This document shows positions 56,247-63,970 of a stretch of 64,000 bases of DNA, one piece after another. Source of the DNA: Jeotgalibaca ciconiae (GTDB lineage: Bacteria > Bacillota > Bacilli > Lactobacillales > Aerococcaceae); assembly GCF_003955755.1 (NCBI RefSeq), contig NZ_CP034465.1, forward strand, positions 2,288,001-2,352,000, given 5' to 3'. Below the pieces are notes generated by a model. That model did no database searches, was not told where the DNA came from, and saw only the letters and a program-made list of their open reading frames with translations. Positions within the stretch are counted from its first letter, which is position 1. The number at the start of each line of letters is the position of its first letter. The position numbers and the translations under genes are program-made.

Positions 56247-56801
56247 ATGGAATTTGAAGAAAAAACACTAAGTACAGAAACGATTTTTGATGGAGTCTTG
56301 GTTCATTTGGAAAGAGAAGAAGTGCTGCTCCCAAATGGTAAAACTTCGATTCGGGAAATTATTCGTCATCCAGGAGCAGTTGCCATGATACCTTTCACAA
56401 AGGAAGGAAAAATGGTCTTAGTTCGTCAATTTCGTAAACCGTTAAATCGCACGGTGATAGAAATACCGGCTGGAAAGCTAGAGAAAAATGATCTGGAACC
56501 ATTGGAAGCTGCAAAACGTGAATTAGAAGAAGAAACGCATTATGCGGCAAGGAATTGGTCGGAGTTGGAAACAATGTACCCATCACCTGCTTATTTAGAT
56601 GAGAAATTCACTATTTTTCTTGCAGAAGGTCTTGAAAAAGTTGCCGACCCTTTGCCTCAGGATGAAGATGAATTTGTAGAAGTAGTAGAATGTACGTATG
56701 AAGAGGCGTTGAAATTAAAAGCATCAGGTGAAATTTGCGATGCGAAAACATTATACGCTCTGTTATACTGGAAGTTGCGCTTATTAGAAAAGGAAGCTTG
56801 A
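56247..56801 (+). CDS. nudF: ADP-ribose pyrophosphatase (Nudix hydrolase)
   Basis: The 184-residue Nudix enzyme cleaves ADP-ribose to AMP and ribose 5-phosphate. N-terminal VHLEREEVLLPNGKTSIREIIRHPGAVA is typical. In the Nudix box AGKLEKNDLEPLEAAKRELEEETHY the catalytic REL-EE core is intact, but the conserved glycine before the final hydrophobic residue is histidine (THY instead of TGY). SPAYLDEKFTIFLAEGL follows. GAAGTGAGG precedes the start. The stop overlaps the next gene by one base. Confidence 0.93.
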   Translation: MEFEEKTLSTETIFDGVLVHLEREEVLLPNGKTSIREIIRHPGAVAMIPFTKEGKMVLVRQFRKPLNRTVIEIPAGKLEKNDLEPLEAAKRELEEETHYAARNWSELETMYPSPAYLDEKFTIFLAEGLEKVADPLPQDEDEFVEVVECTYEEALKLKASGEICDAKTLYALLYWKLRLLEKEA

Positions 56802-57094
56802 TGATGAGTAAAAAAGAAAAAAAACAATTAATCACACGTAAGAATTACCAAGAATATCTTCAAAATGAAACAAAGAAAAAAGAAGAAAAAGATACGAAGG
56901 TAAATTTACGGAGCGAAAAAAATAAAGTAAACACAGAAGAACAAAAAACAGAAAAGAAAAAAACAAAAAACACTGCAAAGACACGATTGACAGTTAAAGA
57001 AAAAGGTCGCAGATTAGATCGATTTTACAACTGGTCGATTATCATTGTGCTTGTTGCAATTGTTCTTGTTTTTGTATTAGCGTTTGTCATTTGA
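56801..57094 (+). CDS. Small lysine-rich single-pass membrane protein, unknown function
   Basis: The 97-residue protein has about 70 very charged residues (KKEKKQLITRKNYQEY, then Lys/Glu/Thr-rich) and one C-terminal membrane anchor (IIIVLVAIVLVFVLAFVI) that ends the chain. No catalytic motif is seen. ATG 56801 shares a base with the nudF stop and AAAGGAAG is located upstream; the longer open frame inside nudF is rejected. Its place between nudF and mtnN suggests an operon, not a function. The charged tail is predicted to be cytoplasmic. Confidence 0.75.
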   Translation: MMSKKEKKQLITRKNYQEYLQNETKKKEEKDTKVNLRSEKNKVNTEEQKTEKKKTKNTAKTRLTVKEKGRRLDRFYNWSIIIVLVAIVLVFVLAFVI

Positions 57095-57133
57095 TGCAAC
57101 CATAAATTTTACTAAAGGGAATGTGAAAAGATT

Positions 57134-57826
57134 ATGATCGGTATTATCGGAGCAATGGAAGAAGAAACACGCGTTTTACTTGAAAAAATGGAAAATCCTC
57201 AAAAAGAAGTGATTCATCATCTTGAGTATATATCAGGTTTGATTGACAATAAAAAAGTAGTTTTGGCTCAATCTGGAATCGGAAAAGTAAATTCTGCTTT
57301 AGCTACGGCATTTTTAATTGATCGATATAAACCTGAAGTAGTCATTAATACGGGCTCTGCCGGCGGTTTAAAACATACCTTAGCAGTAGGGGATGTTGTT
57401 ATCGCGGATTCACTAGCTTATCATGATGTAGATGCTACAGTATTCGGTTATCAAAAAGGACAGGTTCCACAAATGCCTGCTCTCTATGAAAGTGCCCCCA
57501 ATGTTGTCGAGAACATCATGAAAGCTGCGCAAGAAGTTGGCTTAGCAGCAGAAAAGGGTCTGATTGTTTCAAGTGATTCTTTTATTGCAAGTAAGGAAGA
57601 AATTACTCGAATTATATCAGAATTCCCAGAAGCTTACGCAACAGAAATGGAAGGGGCATCGATCGCTCAGACTTGCTATACCATGGATGTACCATTTGTT
57701 GTGGTTCGCGCGATTTCGGATCGCGCAGATGAGGAAGCATCCATCTCATTTGATGACTTTATTGTGGAGGCAGGCAAAAAATCTGCGGAAATGGTCATTG
57801 AATTTATTAAATATTATTCTGAGTGA
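57134..57826 (+). CDS. mtnN: 5'-methylthioadenosine/S-adenosylhomocysteine nucleosidase
   Basis: The 230-residue enzyme hydrolyses MTA and SAH in the methionine salvage and SAH-detoxification route that leads to LuxS. It shows IGIIGAMEEETRVLLE, GIGKVNSALAT, NTGSAGGL, VIADSLAYHDVDATVFGY and ATEMEGASIAQTCY (catalytic Glu region), then VVVRAISDRADEEA with the catalytic Asp. AAAGGGAATG precedes the start. It is the last gene of the nudF operon and is followed by a strong terminator. Confidence 0.97.
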   Translation: MIGIIGAMEEETRVLLEKMENPQKEVIHHLEYISGLIDNKKVVLAQSGIGKVNSALATAFLIDRYKPEVVINTGSAGGLKHTLAVGDVVIADSLAYHDVDATVFGYQKGQVPQMPALYESAPNVVENIMKAAQEVGLAAEKGLIVSSDSFIASKEEITRIISEFPEAYATEMEGASIAQTCYTMDVPFVVVRAISDRADEEASISFDDFIVEAGKKSAEMVIEFIKYYSE

Positions 57827-57831
57827 GAATG

Positions 57832-57857
57832 AAAAGGAGCAGATTGCTCCTTTTTTT
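57832..57857 (+). terminator. Terminator of the nudF-mtnN operon
   Basis: AAAAGGAGCA-GAT-TGCTCCTTTT is followed by more T. Repeat copy E starts at the next TAT. Confidence 0.93.
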
Positions 57858-57859
57858 AT

Positions 57860-58017
57860 TGCCTAGGGGATTATAAGTTCAGCCATCAATGTCTAGCTCC
57901 CAAGTCCTGACCTAATGAAAAAAAGATAAATTTGCCCCATTGCGCGCTTCGCTGCTCATTCAGGGTCAAATTTCCTATTTTTTCATAGGCCAAGGCGGAC
58001 TTGTCCGCTTTTCTTAT
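57860..58017 (+). repeat. Dispersed repeat copy E (short, 158 bp)
   Basis: It follows the mtnN terminator and ends GTCCGC plus TTTTCTTAT. It has the same 50-bp deletion as copy B. Unlike other copies its first bases read TGCCTAGGGG, so a perfect 12-bp direct repeat TTATTGCCTAGG flanks it (57856-57867 and 58014-58025). Confidence 0.9.
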
Positions 58018-58084
58018 TGCCTAGGAAAAGAAAAATTTCTCAGAATTTAATGGACCCCCCAAATACACGGAGCTATTTCCCTAA

Positions 58085-58177
58085 TCTCGTCTAGTGGAAA
58101 ATTGAGCACGAGTCACTGGATGAGATTCACGATTATTCTCATCCAGTGACCACTAAAGAGTTCACTACTAGATGAAA
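58085..58177. repeat. Two tandem hairpins built on TCATCTAGTG
   Basis: TCTCGTCTAGTGG / TCACTGGATGAGA and TCTCATCCAGTG / CACTACTAGATGA. It is about 85% the same stem family as 1495-1640, with shared context GGAAAATTGAGCACGAGTCA. The rest of 58018-58305 is AT-rich with no ORF. Confidence 0.7.
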
Positions 58178-58305
58178 TTGTACAAAACACTATAGGAATA
58201 GATTGGGTTAATCTCACTTTTTTAATGAAAACCATGTGAATTTCATAATTAACAGTATTTTTTAACTGTTTTTTAATAAGAAAACGCTTTAAATCAAGAT
58301 TTAGG

Positions 58306-58334
58306 TTGTAATTTATACTTTCTTGAAGTAGAAT
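58306..58334 (+). promoter_or_regulatory. Promoter of the siderophore ABC operon
   Basis: -35 TTGTAA (58306-58311), 17 bp, -10 TAGAAT (58329-58334). The Fur/PerR-type box begins about 15 nt further down. Confidence 0.6.
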
Positions 58335-58348
58335 AAGCGATAAGTTAA

Positions 58349-58382
58349 TTGAGAATCATTCTCAATTAGAATGATTCTCATT
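58349..58382 (+). promoter_or_regulatory. Fur-type box upstream of the siderophore ABC operon
   Basis: TTGAGAATCATTCTCAATT is followed by AGAATGATTCTCATT: overlapping 7-1-7 inverted repeats (TGAGAATnATTCTCA). The whole block also reads as a larger palindrome. It would sit just after the transcription start. Iron-dependent repression is expected. Confidence 0.85.
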
Positions 58383-58475
58383 AAGTAGAAATAGAGAAAG
58401 GATTTTTAGCATTTTTAAATTTTTATAAAATATATATGCTTTTCAAGCATTCAAGATAGATAGGGAGAGATAAGT

Positions 58476-59510
58476 ATGGGAAAACCTAAATTTTTAAAAG
58501 TGACTATGAGCATAGTGATATCGACTTTCATATTAGCAGCTTGTACAAACACAGGAGAGGAATCGGTTGAATCAGAAGTTACAGAATCCGTAACGGAATC
58601 TGTTACAGAGCCGGCTGAAACTTCCACGGTAGAAATCACCGACGCTCATGGAACGGTTACTGTTCCGGTAAATCCTAAGAATGTAGTTGCTTTGGATAAT
58701 AGAATTTTTGAAACTTTAGCTGATTGGGATATTGAATTAGCGGCTGTTCCAAAAGGGGTAATGCCTGCGGATTCGCCATACGTTAGTAATGAATCAGTTC
58801 AAGATATTGGAAACCATCGAGAACCAAATCTTGAAATAATAGCAGCTGTAGAACCTGAGCTAGTGATTGTGGGCCAAAGGTTTGCTGGGTATTATGAAGA
58901 GATAAAAGAATTGGTACCAAATGCAGCTGTTATTGATCTTAATATTGACGTATCTGAGGAAGCTGATACACCAGGGGATAACTTGGTAAATGGCCTTAAA
59001 GATTCTACAGTTTCTTTGGGACAAATCTTTGATAAAAATGAAGATGCTGAACAACTGATTGCTGAATTTGATCAAGTCATCGAAGATGCTAAGACTGCAT
59101 ATAATGGAACCGATACAGTTATGAGTGTTGTCGTTTCTGGCGGGGATATTGGTTTTTCTGCTCCTCATTCTGGTCGTGTTTGGGGACCAATGTATGATAT
59201 TTTCGGGTGGGTTCCTTCATTAGAAGTCGACAATTCTACTTCAGATCATCAAGGTGATGATGTTTCTGTTGAAGCGATTGCACAAAGTAATCCTGATTGG
59301 ATATTTGTACTCGACCGTGATGCTGCAGTATCCTCTACATCTGACGCAGTTCCTGCTCAGGATGTTATTGATAACTCACCGGCTCTTCAAAATGTAACGG
59401 CCATTTCTGAAGGACAGATTATTTACGCACCAAAAGATACTTATACAAATGAATCAATACAAACTTACATTGAGTTATTTGAAGAACTTGCAACTAGTTT
59501 AGCAAAGTAG
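58476..59510 (+). CDS. Iron-siderophore ABC transporter, substrate-binding lipoprotein
   Basis: The 344-residue protein has a lipoprotein signal peptide with lipobox LAAC (Cys23) and a Ser/Glu/Thr-rich stalk with short repeats (TESVTESVTEP). A type III periplasmic-binding fold follows: VEITDAHGTVTVPVNPKNVVAL, then VQDIGNHREPNLEIIAAVEPELVIVGQRF, with a long linking helix, and SNPDWIFVLDRDAA. It resembles the FatB/CeuE/YclQ group that binds catecholate-type siderophores. It is the first of four genes. GGGAGAG precedes the start. Confidence 0.92.
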   Translation: MGKPKFLKVTMSIVISTFILAACTNTGEESVESEVTESVTESVTEPAETSTVEITDAHGTVTVPVNPKNVVALDNRIFETLADWDIELAAVPKGVMPADSPYVSNESVQDIGNHREPNLEIIAAVEPELVIVGQRFAGYYEEIKELVPNAAVIDLNIDVSEEADTPGDNLVNGLKDSTVSLGQIFDKNEDAEQLIAEFDQVIEDAKTAYNGTDTVMSVVVSGGDIGFSAPHSGRVWGPMYDIFGWVPSLEVDNSTSDHQGDDVSVEAIAQSNPDWIFVLDRDAAVSSTSDAVPAQDVIDNSPALQNVTAISEGQIIYAPKDTYTNESIQTYIELFEELATSLAK

Positions 59511-59519
59511 TGGAGTAAA

Positions 59520-60533
59520 ATGTCAAAAAAAACAATAAAGAAAACGTTTGGGACTGAGAATACTCAGTCCCAACATTCTAATCACAATAAAATATGGACA
59601 AAACCTTTTATAATAGCAATGATCGTTGTAATTATTTTAGGTATTATATCACTGTTTACGGGCGTTTATGATATACAAGGGCAAGAGGACGGAATGAATA
59701 TGTTTTTCATAACTCGTGTTCCAAGAACGATGTCATTAATGCTTACTGGAGCAGCAATGTCCATGGCAGGACTCGTAATGCAGCTTATTACACAGAATCG
59801 TTTAGTGGAATCCACTACAACAGGAACTGTTGAATGGGCAGGTTTGGGGCTTATTTTTGTTTATTTATTATTTCCTGCACCTACTTTGGTTCAAAGAATG
59901 ACGGGTGCAATCGTTTTTTCTTTTATAGGAACGATGATTTTCTTTTTCTTTTTAAGAAGAGTAAAACTTCGTTCTTCTTTAATAGTTCCCATTATTGGAA
60001 TGATGCTTGGAGCGGTCATTTCTGCATTTTCCACTTTTATAGGGCTTGTTTTTCAAATGACTCAAAATATTGAAAGTTGGTTTGTAGGGTCTTTTGCATC
60101 GGTTCAAATTGGAAGGTATGAATATTTATGGTTGATTGTTATCATTACTTTTTTTATTTTTATCTACGCCGATCGATTGACTTTAGCGGGATTAGGGGAA
60201 GATGTTACCATAAGCCTGGGAGTAAATTATAATATAATTGTTCTTCTGGGAACCATTCTTATTTCTTTTGCTGTGGGAATCGTCGCTGCTGTTATTGGAA
60301 ATTTACCATTTTTAGGTTTGATTGTCCCAAATATTGTTTCAATGTATAGAGGCGATGACCTTCGAAGTAATTTGCCATGGGTATGTGTGTTAGGAATGGG
60401 TACAATAACTATTTGTGATATAATTTCCCGAACAATTATCATGCCCTTTGAAGTACCTGTTTCTTTGATACTTGGAACGGTGGGGGCAATCGTGTTTATT
60501 GTTATTTTATTAAGACAAAGGAGGCCAAGATGA
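59520..60533 (+). CDS. Iron-siderophore ABC transporter, FecCD permease 1
   Basis: The 337-residue FecCD-type permease has about nine to ten membrane segments, starting around residue 31. Conserved parts are FITRVPRTMSLMLTGAAMSMAGLVMQ, GTVEWAGLGL and the ATPase-contact region LGEDVTISLGVNYN. GNLPFLGLIVPNIVSMYRGDDL is the C-terminal FecCD signature. It most resembles the FatD/CeuB/YclN group. The hydrophilic N-terminus has about 30 residues. It overlaps the next permease by 4 bp. Confidence 0.93.
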   Translation: MSKKTIKKTFGTENTQSQHSNHNKIWTKPFIIAMIVVIILGIISLFTGVYDIQGQEDGMNMFFITRVPRTMSLMLTGAAMSMAGLVMQLITQNRLVESTTTGTVEWAGLGLIFVYLLFPAPTLVQRMTGAIVFSFIGTMIFFFFLRRVKLRSSLIVPIIGMMLGAVISAFSTFIGLVFQMTQNIESWFVGSFASVQIGRYEYLWLIVIITFFIFIYADRLTLAGLGEDVTISLGVNYNIIVLLGTILISFAVGIVAAVIGNLPFLGLIVPNIVSMYRGDDLRSNLPWVCVLGMGTITICDIISRTIIMPFEVPVSLILGTVGAIVFIVILLRQRRPR

Positions 60534-61591
60534 ACGAATTATACAGTAATAGAAAAAATGTTGACATCGATCCTAGCCTCCATAATGACAATAGATCTGC
60601 TAGAGCTTTTCGGACGAAGAAAGAAGAGAAACGTTATTGGATTTTGCTGATAATATTGATTGCTTTGGGACTTCTTTCTTCCTATGGACTTTTGGTTCAT
60701 AATAATCCAGTTCCAGTAGATTCACCTTCTTTTATCCCGGTTGTTAGAAGAAGATTAGTAGCCCTTATTGCAATGATTATTACTGCGGTTTGTCAAAGTT
60801 TGTCGACCGTTGCTTTCCAATCGATTACCAATAATAGAGTGATAACTCCTTCACTTTTAGGATTTGAAGCACTTTATTCCACGATTCATACGAGCACGAT
60901 ATTTTTCTTTGGTGCCGGGACGTTTATAAATTTCAGTGGTGTCGGATCGTTTTTATTTCAAGTTATTGTCATGGTCTTAATGTGTTTGATTCTTTATGGC
61001 TGGCTGCTTTCTGGAAAATACGGAGACTTACAACTGATGCTTTTAGTTGGTGTTATTATTGGAACTGGGCTGAGGTCCTTTTCATCTTTCATGAGAAGAC
61101 TTCTTGCACCGTCTGAGTTTGATATTTTACAAGCAAGATTGTTTGGTTCTGTTAACAATGCGGATTCTGAATATTTTCCTATTGCCATTCCAATTGTAAT
61201 CATTGCAGTTATCCTGCTGCTTGTTTTTTCTAAGAATTTAAATGTATTGTCGCTTGGAAAGGATGTTTCTACATCTTTGGGAGTGAGACATCAACTTAGT
61301 GTAATTTATACGCTTGTAGTAGTTTCGGTTTTGATGTCGATTTCAACAGCTTTGGTTGGACCGCTTACTTTCTATGGATTTTTAGTGGCAACATTAAGTT
61401 ATCAAGCAGCGCCAACTTATGATCATAGATATATTTTTCCAATGGCTCTCGCTATAGCATTTTTAATAATAACAGCTGCATACTTTTTTATGTATCATGT
61501 ATTTAATGCTCAAGGTGTTGTTTCAGTTATTATTGAAATGTTTGGTGGAATAACATTTTTAATTGTAATTTTAAGGAAGGGTACTTTATGA
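60530..61591 (+). CDS. Iron-siderophore ABC transporter, FecCD permease 2
   Basis: The 353-residue second FecCD permease has about ten membrane segments from residue 35 on. Conserved blocks include FIPVVRRRLVALIAMIITAVCQSLSTVAFQ, NRVITPSLLGFEALY, LGKDVSTSLGVRHQLSVI (ATPase contact) and LVGPLTFYGFLVATLSYQ. It pairs with the preceding gene as a heterodimer of the FatC/CeuC/YclO type. GGAGG is located in the upstream gene. It overlaps the ATPase gene by 4 bp. Confidence 0.93.
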   Translation: MNELYSNRKNVDIDPSLHNDNRSARAFRTKKEEKRYWILLIILIALGLLSSYGLLVHNNPVPVDSPSFIPVVRRRLVALIAMIITAVCQSLSTVAFQSITNNRVITPSLLGFEALYSTIHTSTIFFFGAGTFINFSGVGSFLFQVIVMVLMCLILYGWLLSGKYGDLQLMLLVGVIIGTGLRSFSSFMRRLLAPSEFDILQARLFGSVNNADSEYFPIAIPIVIIAVILLLVFSKNLNVLSLGKDVSTSLGVRHQLSVIYTLVVVSVLMSISTALVGPLTFYGFLVATLSYQAAPTYDHRYIFPMALAIAFLIITAAYFFMYHVFNAQGVVSVIIEMFGGITFLIVILRKGTL

Positions 61592-62340
61592 TAAAAATCG
61601 ATAATGTAAAAAAGGTGTACACGGATGAAGTAGAAATAGGACCTTTAAATATTGAAATACCAAATGCTGGTCTCACCTCTTTAATTGGACCAAATGGTGC
61701 CGGGAAATCTACGACGCTATTGATGATTGGAAGACTTTTGGATATGAATGAAGGCAAAATTAAGGTAGCGAATATGGATGTTTCTGAAACAAAATCAGAA
61801 GATCTAGCAAAGGTTTTGACCATTTTGCGACAAGAAAATCATTTTGTAACAAGACTTACGATTAGACAATTAGCTGGTTTTGGACGTTTTCCTTATTCAA
61901 AGGGAAGATTAACGAAAGAAGATGAGGCTATTATTTCTAAATATATCAATTTTTTGGGTCTGACTAATCTAGAGAATAGGTACCTGGACGAGCTTTCTGG
62001 GGGGCAAAGGCAAAGGGCGTATGTCGCAATGGTTTTATGCCAAGAGACCGAATATATCCTTTTGGATGAGCCGCTGAATAATCTAGATGTTGCTAGTTCT
62101 GTTCAAATGATGGAACATTTGAGATATGCTGCTAATGAATTTGGCAGAACAATCGTGACTGTTCTGCATGACATCAATTTCGCAGCTAGATATTCTGATA
62201 GAATCTGTGCTATGAAGGATGGTCGGATTGTCACATTTGGAACAGTAGAAGAAGTTATGGACTCAAAAGTTTTGACTGATATTTTTGAAACAAAAATTGA
62301 AGTGATTGATGGTCCTCATGGGCCAGTAGCTATCTATTAG
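61588..62340 (+). CDS. Iron-siderophore ABC transporter, ATP-binding protein
   Basis: The 250-residue ABC ATPase drives import through the two permeases. Walker A is GPNGAGKSTT, the signature LSGGQRQRAYVA, Walker B YILLDEPLNNLD and the H-loop TVLHDINFAARYSD. The family is FecE/CeuD/YclP. It is the last gene of the four-gene operon with 4-bp overlaps, and is followed by a terminator at 62425. Confidence 0.96.
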   Translation: MIKIDNVKKVYTDEVEIGPLNIEIPNAGLTSLIGPNGAGKSTTLLMIGRLLDMNEGKIKVANMDVSETKSEDLAKVLTILRQENHFVTRLTIRQLAGFGRFPYSKGRLTKEDEAIISKYINFLGLTNLENRYLDELSGGQRQRAYVAMVLCQETEYILLDEPLNNLDVASSVQMMEHLRYAANEFGRTIVTVLHDINFAARYSDRICAMKDGRIVTFGTVEEVMDSKVLTDIFETKIEVIDGPHGPVAIY

Positions 62341-62424
62341 TTATGAAATTAAAAAAAATGAGTATATTTAAGAAATCTAATGGAAATTTGAAATGGTTGT
62401 TAAATTTTCTTGTCTTCGTACTAT

Positions 62425-62463
62425 GAGAAGTGCTTCTATGAAAGTAGAGACACTTCTCTTTTT
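62425..62463 (+). terminator. Terminator of the siderophore ABC operon
   Basis: GAGAAGTG / CACTTCTC, with an inner TTCTA / TAGAG-like pairing, is followed by TTTTTAT. A diverged repeat starts directly after. Confidence 0.88.
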
Positions 62464-62468
62464 ATCGT

Positions 62469-62693
62469 GTAAGGAACGGTTTATAATTTTTTCGGCCCTT
62501 AAAGTCTAGATACCCAGTCCCCCCGACTTGTTTGACTTTTATCAGGTAAAACTACCCATTAAAATGAAAACTTCCCTTGATAAAAATAACTAATCAGGTA
62601 AAGCCTTCTTTTTTATCCCCTCCTTTCCTTGATAACCACTATTTATCAAGGAAAGAGGCCATTAAAATTCTCTAATTGCCTTGATAGACCATT
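62469..62693 (+). repeat. Diverged repeat element with GATAA hairpins
   Basis: It starts just after the terminator T-tract with a left-end module that carries AAGG, TTTATAA and GTCTAG blocks aligned to AGACTAGGGGATTATAAG and AATGTCTAG. Then 62536-62693 holds tandem inverted repeats such as CCTTTCCTTGATAA / TTATCAAGGAAAG (about 62622-62656) and CTTGATA-type arms. The stems are the same as in 27282-27401. No ORF was seen in 62341-62831. Confidence 0.6.
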
Positions 62694-62831
62694 CACCGCC
62701 GGAAATAAATTAACTCTATTTGCTATAACAGTTATAATAAAGGAGAGGGAATGTAACCAGACTAAGATTAAATCCAGATAATTGTAAAACGAGCAAAATT
62801 AGAGAATTGCCAATATTTGGAGGTGTTAATA

Positions 62832-63848
62832 ATGACAATCGGTTATTTAGTTATGCCACATGCCATTGTCCAAATTGAAGAAGTGGAAGAAAATTGGAAG
62901 TTAGTAGAACGTAGGATTGAACAAGTGCAATTTGAGTGTTTAGCATTTGATCCTCACGATGTAAAACGGATGTATGCAGGAACATTTGACCATGGTCTAT
63001 GGGTCTCTGATGACGGCGGGAAACAATGGCGAGTTGCTGGTAAGGGGATTAATTCTTTTCGGGTTTCAGCAATTGCAGTCAGTCCAGTTGAAGTGATAAA
63101 TGGAAGAGGAGTCGTTTGGGCCGGAACCGAGCCAAGTCGTCTTTATCGTTCGGAAGATGGTGGGGAAACGTGGACAGATTGTCCGGCTTTACTAGATCTT
63201 CCTTCCCAATCCAGCTGGAGTTTTCCACCAAGACCAGATACCCATCATGTTCGTTGGATTGAAGCTGATCGATTTAATCAAGATAAAGTTTTTGTGGGAA
63301 TTGAATTAGGTGGTGTGATGAGAAGTCTCGATAAAGGATTGACTTGGGAGGATAGAAAGCCGGGTTCTCAGTTTGATTGTCACACAATGGCTACCCATCC
63401 CAAGAGAGAAGAACGTATCTATGAAGCGGCTGGCGGCGGTTTTGCTCAATCGCGGAATGGCGGAGAAACATGGCAGACGGAGAATAAGGGATTAGATCCC
63501 TTTACTTATTTAGTCAATATTGCAGTAGCTGCGGATCAGCCAGATTGTATACTTGTATCAGGAGCGAAAGGACCACGGCAGGCTTATCAGGCTGAACAAG
63601 CACACAGCGTTATTTTGAAGAGAGAAGATAATCAAAATTGGAGACTTATTGAAAAAGGACTTCCAGAGGCGGAAGGAATGACAGTTTCAGCATTAGCTAA
63701 TTCTCCCACGGAACAAGGAGTATTTTATGCAGCAAATAATAAGGGTGTCTTTCGAAGTGAAACGTATGGAGAAAATTGGGAGAAGCTCCCGTTGAACTGG
63801 CCAAAAGCGTATCATGATTTGAGAATGAAGCAGCTCTTAATCAGATGA
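62832..63848 (+). CDS. BNR/sialidase-like beta-propeller protein
   Basis: The protein has about 338 residues and repeated BNR/Asp-box elements: SDDGGKQWRV, SEDGGETWTD, SLDKGLTWED, SRNGGETWQT and SETYGENWEK, spaced about 60 residues apart, which fits a five- to six-bladed propeller. It has no signal peptide and no sialidase catalytic Arg triad or FRIP motif that I can identify, so the glycosidase name is unsafe. GGAGGTG precedes ATG 62832; the in-frame TTG at 62817 contains that site. It is monocistronic; function unknown. Confidence 0.8.
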   Translation: MTIGYLVMPHAIVQIEEVEENWKLVERRIEQVQFECLAFDPHDVKRMYAGTFDHGLWVSDDGGKQWRVAGKGINSFRVSAIAVSPVEVINGRGVVWAGTEPSRLYRSEDGGETWTDCPALLDLPSQSSWSFPPRPDTHHVRWIEADRFNQDKVFVGIELGGVMRSLDKGLTWEDRKPGSQFDCHTMATHPKREERIYEAAGGGFAQSRNGGETWQTENKGLDPFTYLVNIAVAADQPDCILVSGAKGPRQAYQAEQAHSVILKREDNQNWRLIEKGLPEAEGMTVSALANSPTEQGVFYAANNKGVFRSETYGENWEKLPLNWPKAYHDLRMKQLLIR

Positions 63849-63912
63849 AGACGATTGCTTTAGTTTTTGTGAAGTAATTTTTCACAGAGAATCTTATGTG
63901 CTAAAAGATGGG

Positions 63913-63960
63913 TAAAAAAATAAGTATAGATTCCACTTAATGCGGATTCTATACTTATTA
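63913..63960. terminator. Bidirectional terminator at the window end
   Basis: AATAAGTATAGA / TCTATACTTATT with inner TCC / GGA. On the minus strand it is followed by TTTTTTT, so it mainly serves the minus-strand gene that enters from the right edge. Confidence 0.85.
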
Positions 63961-63970
63961 ATTTTAAAGA

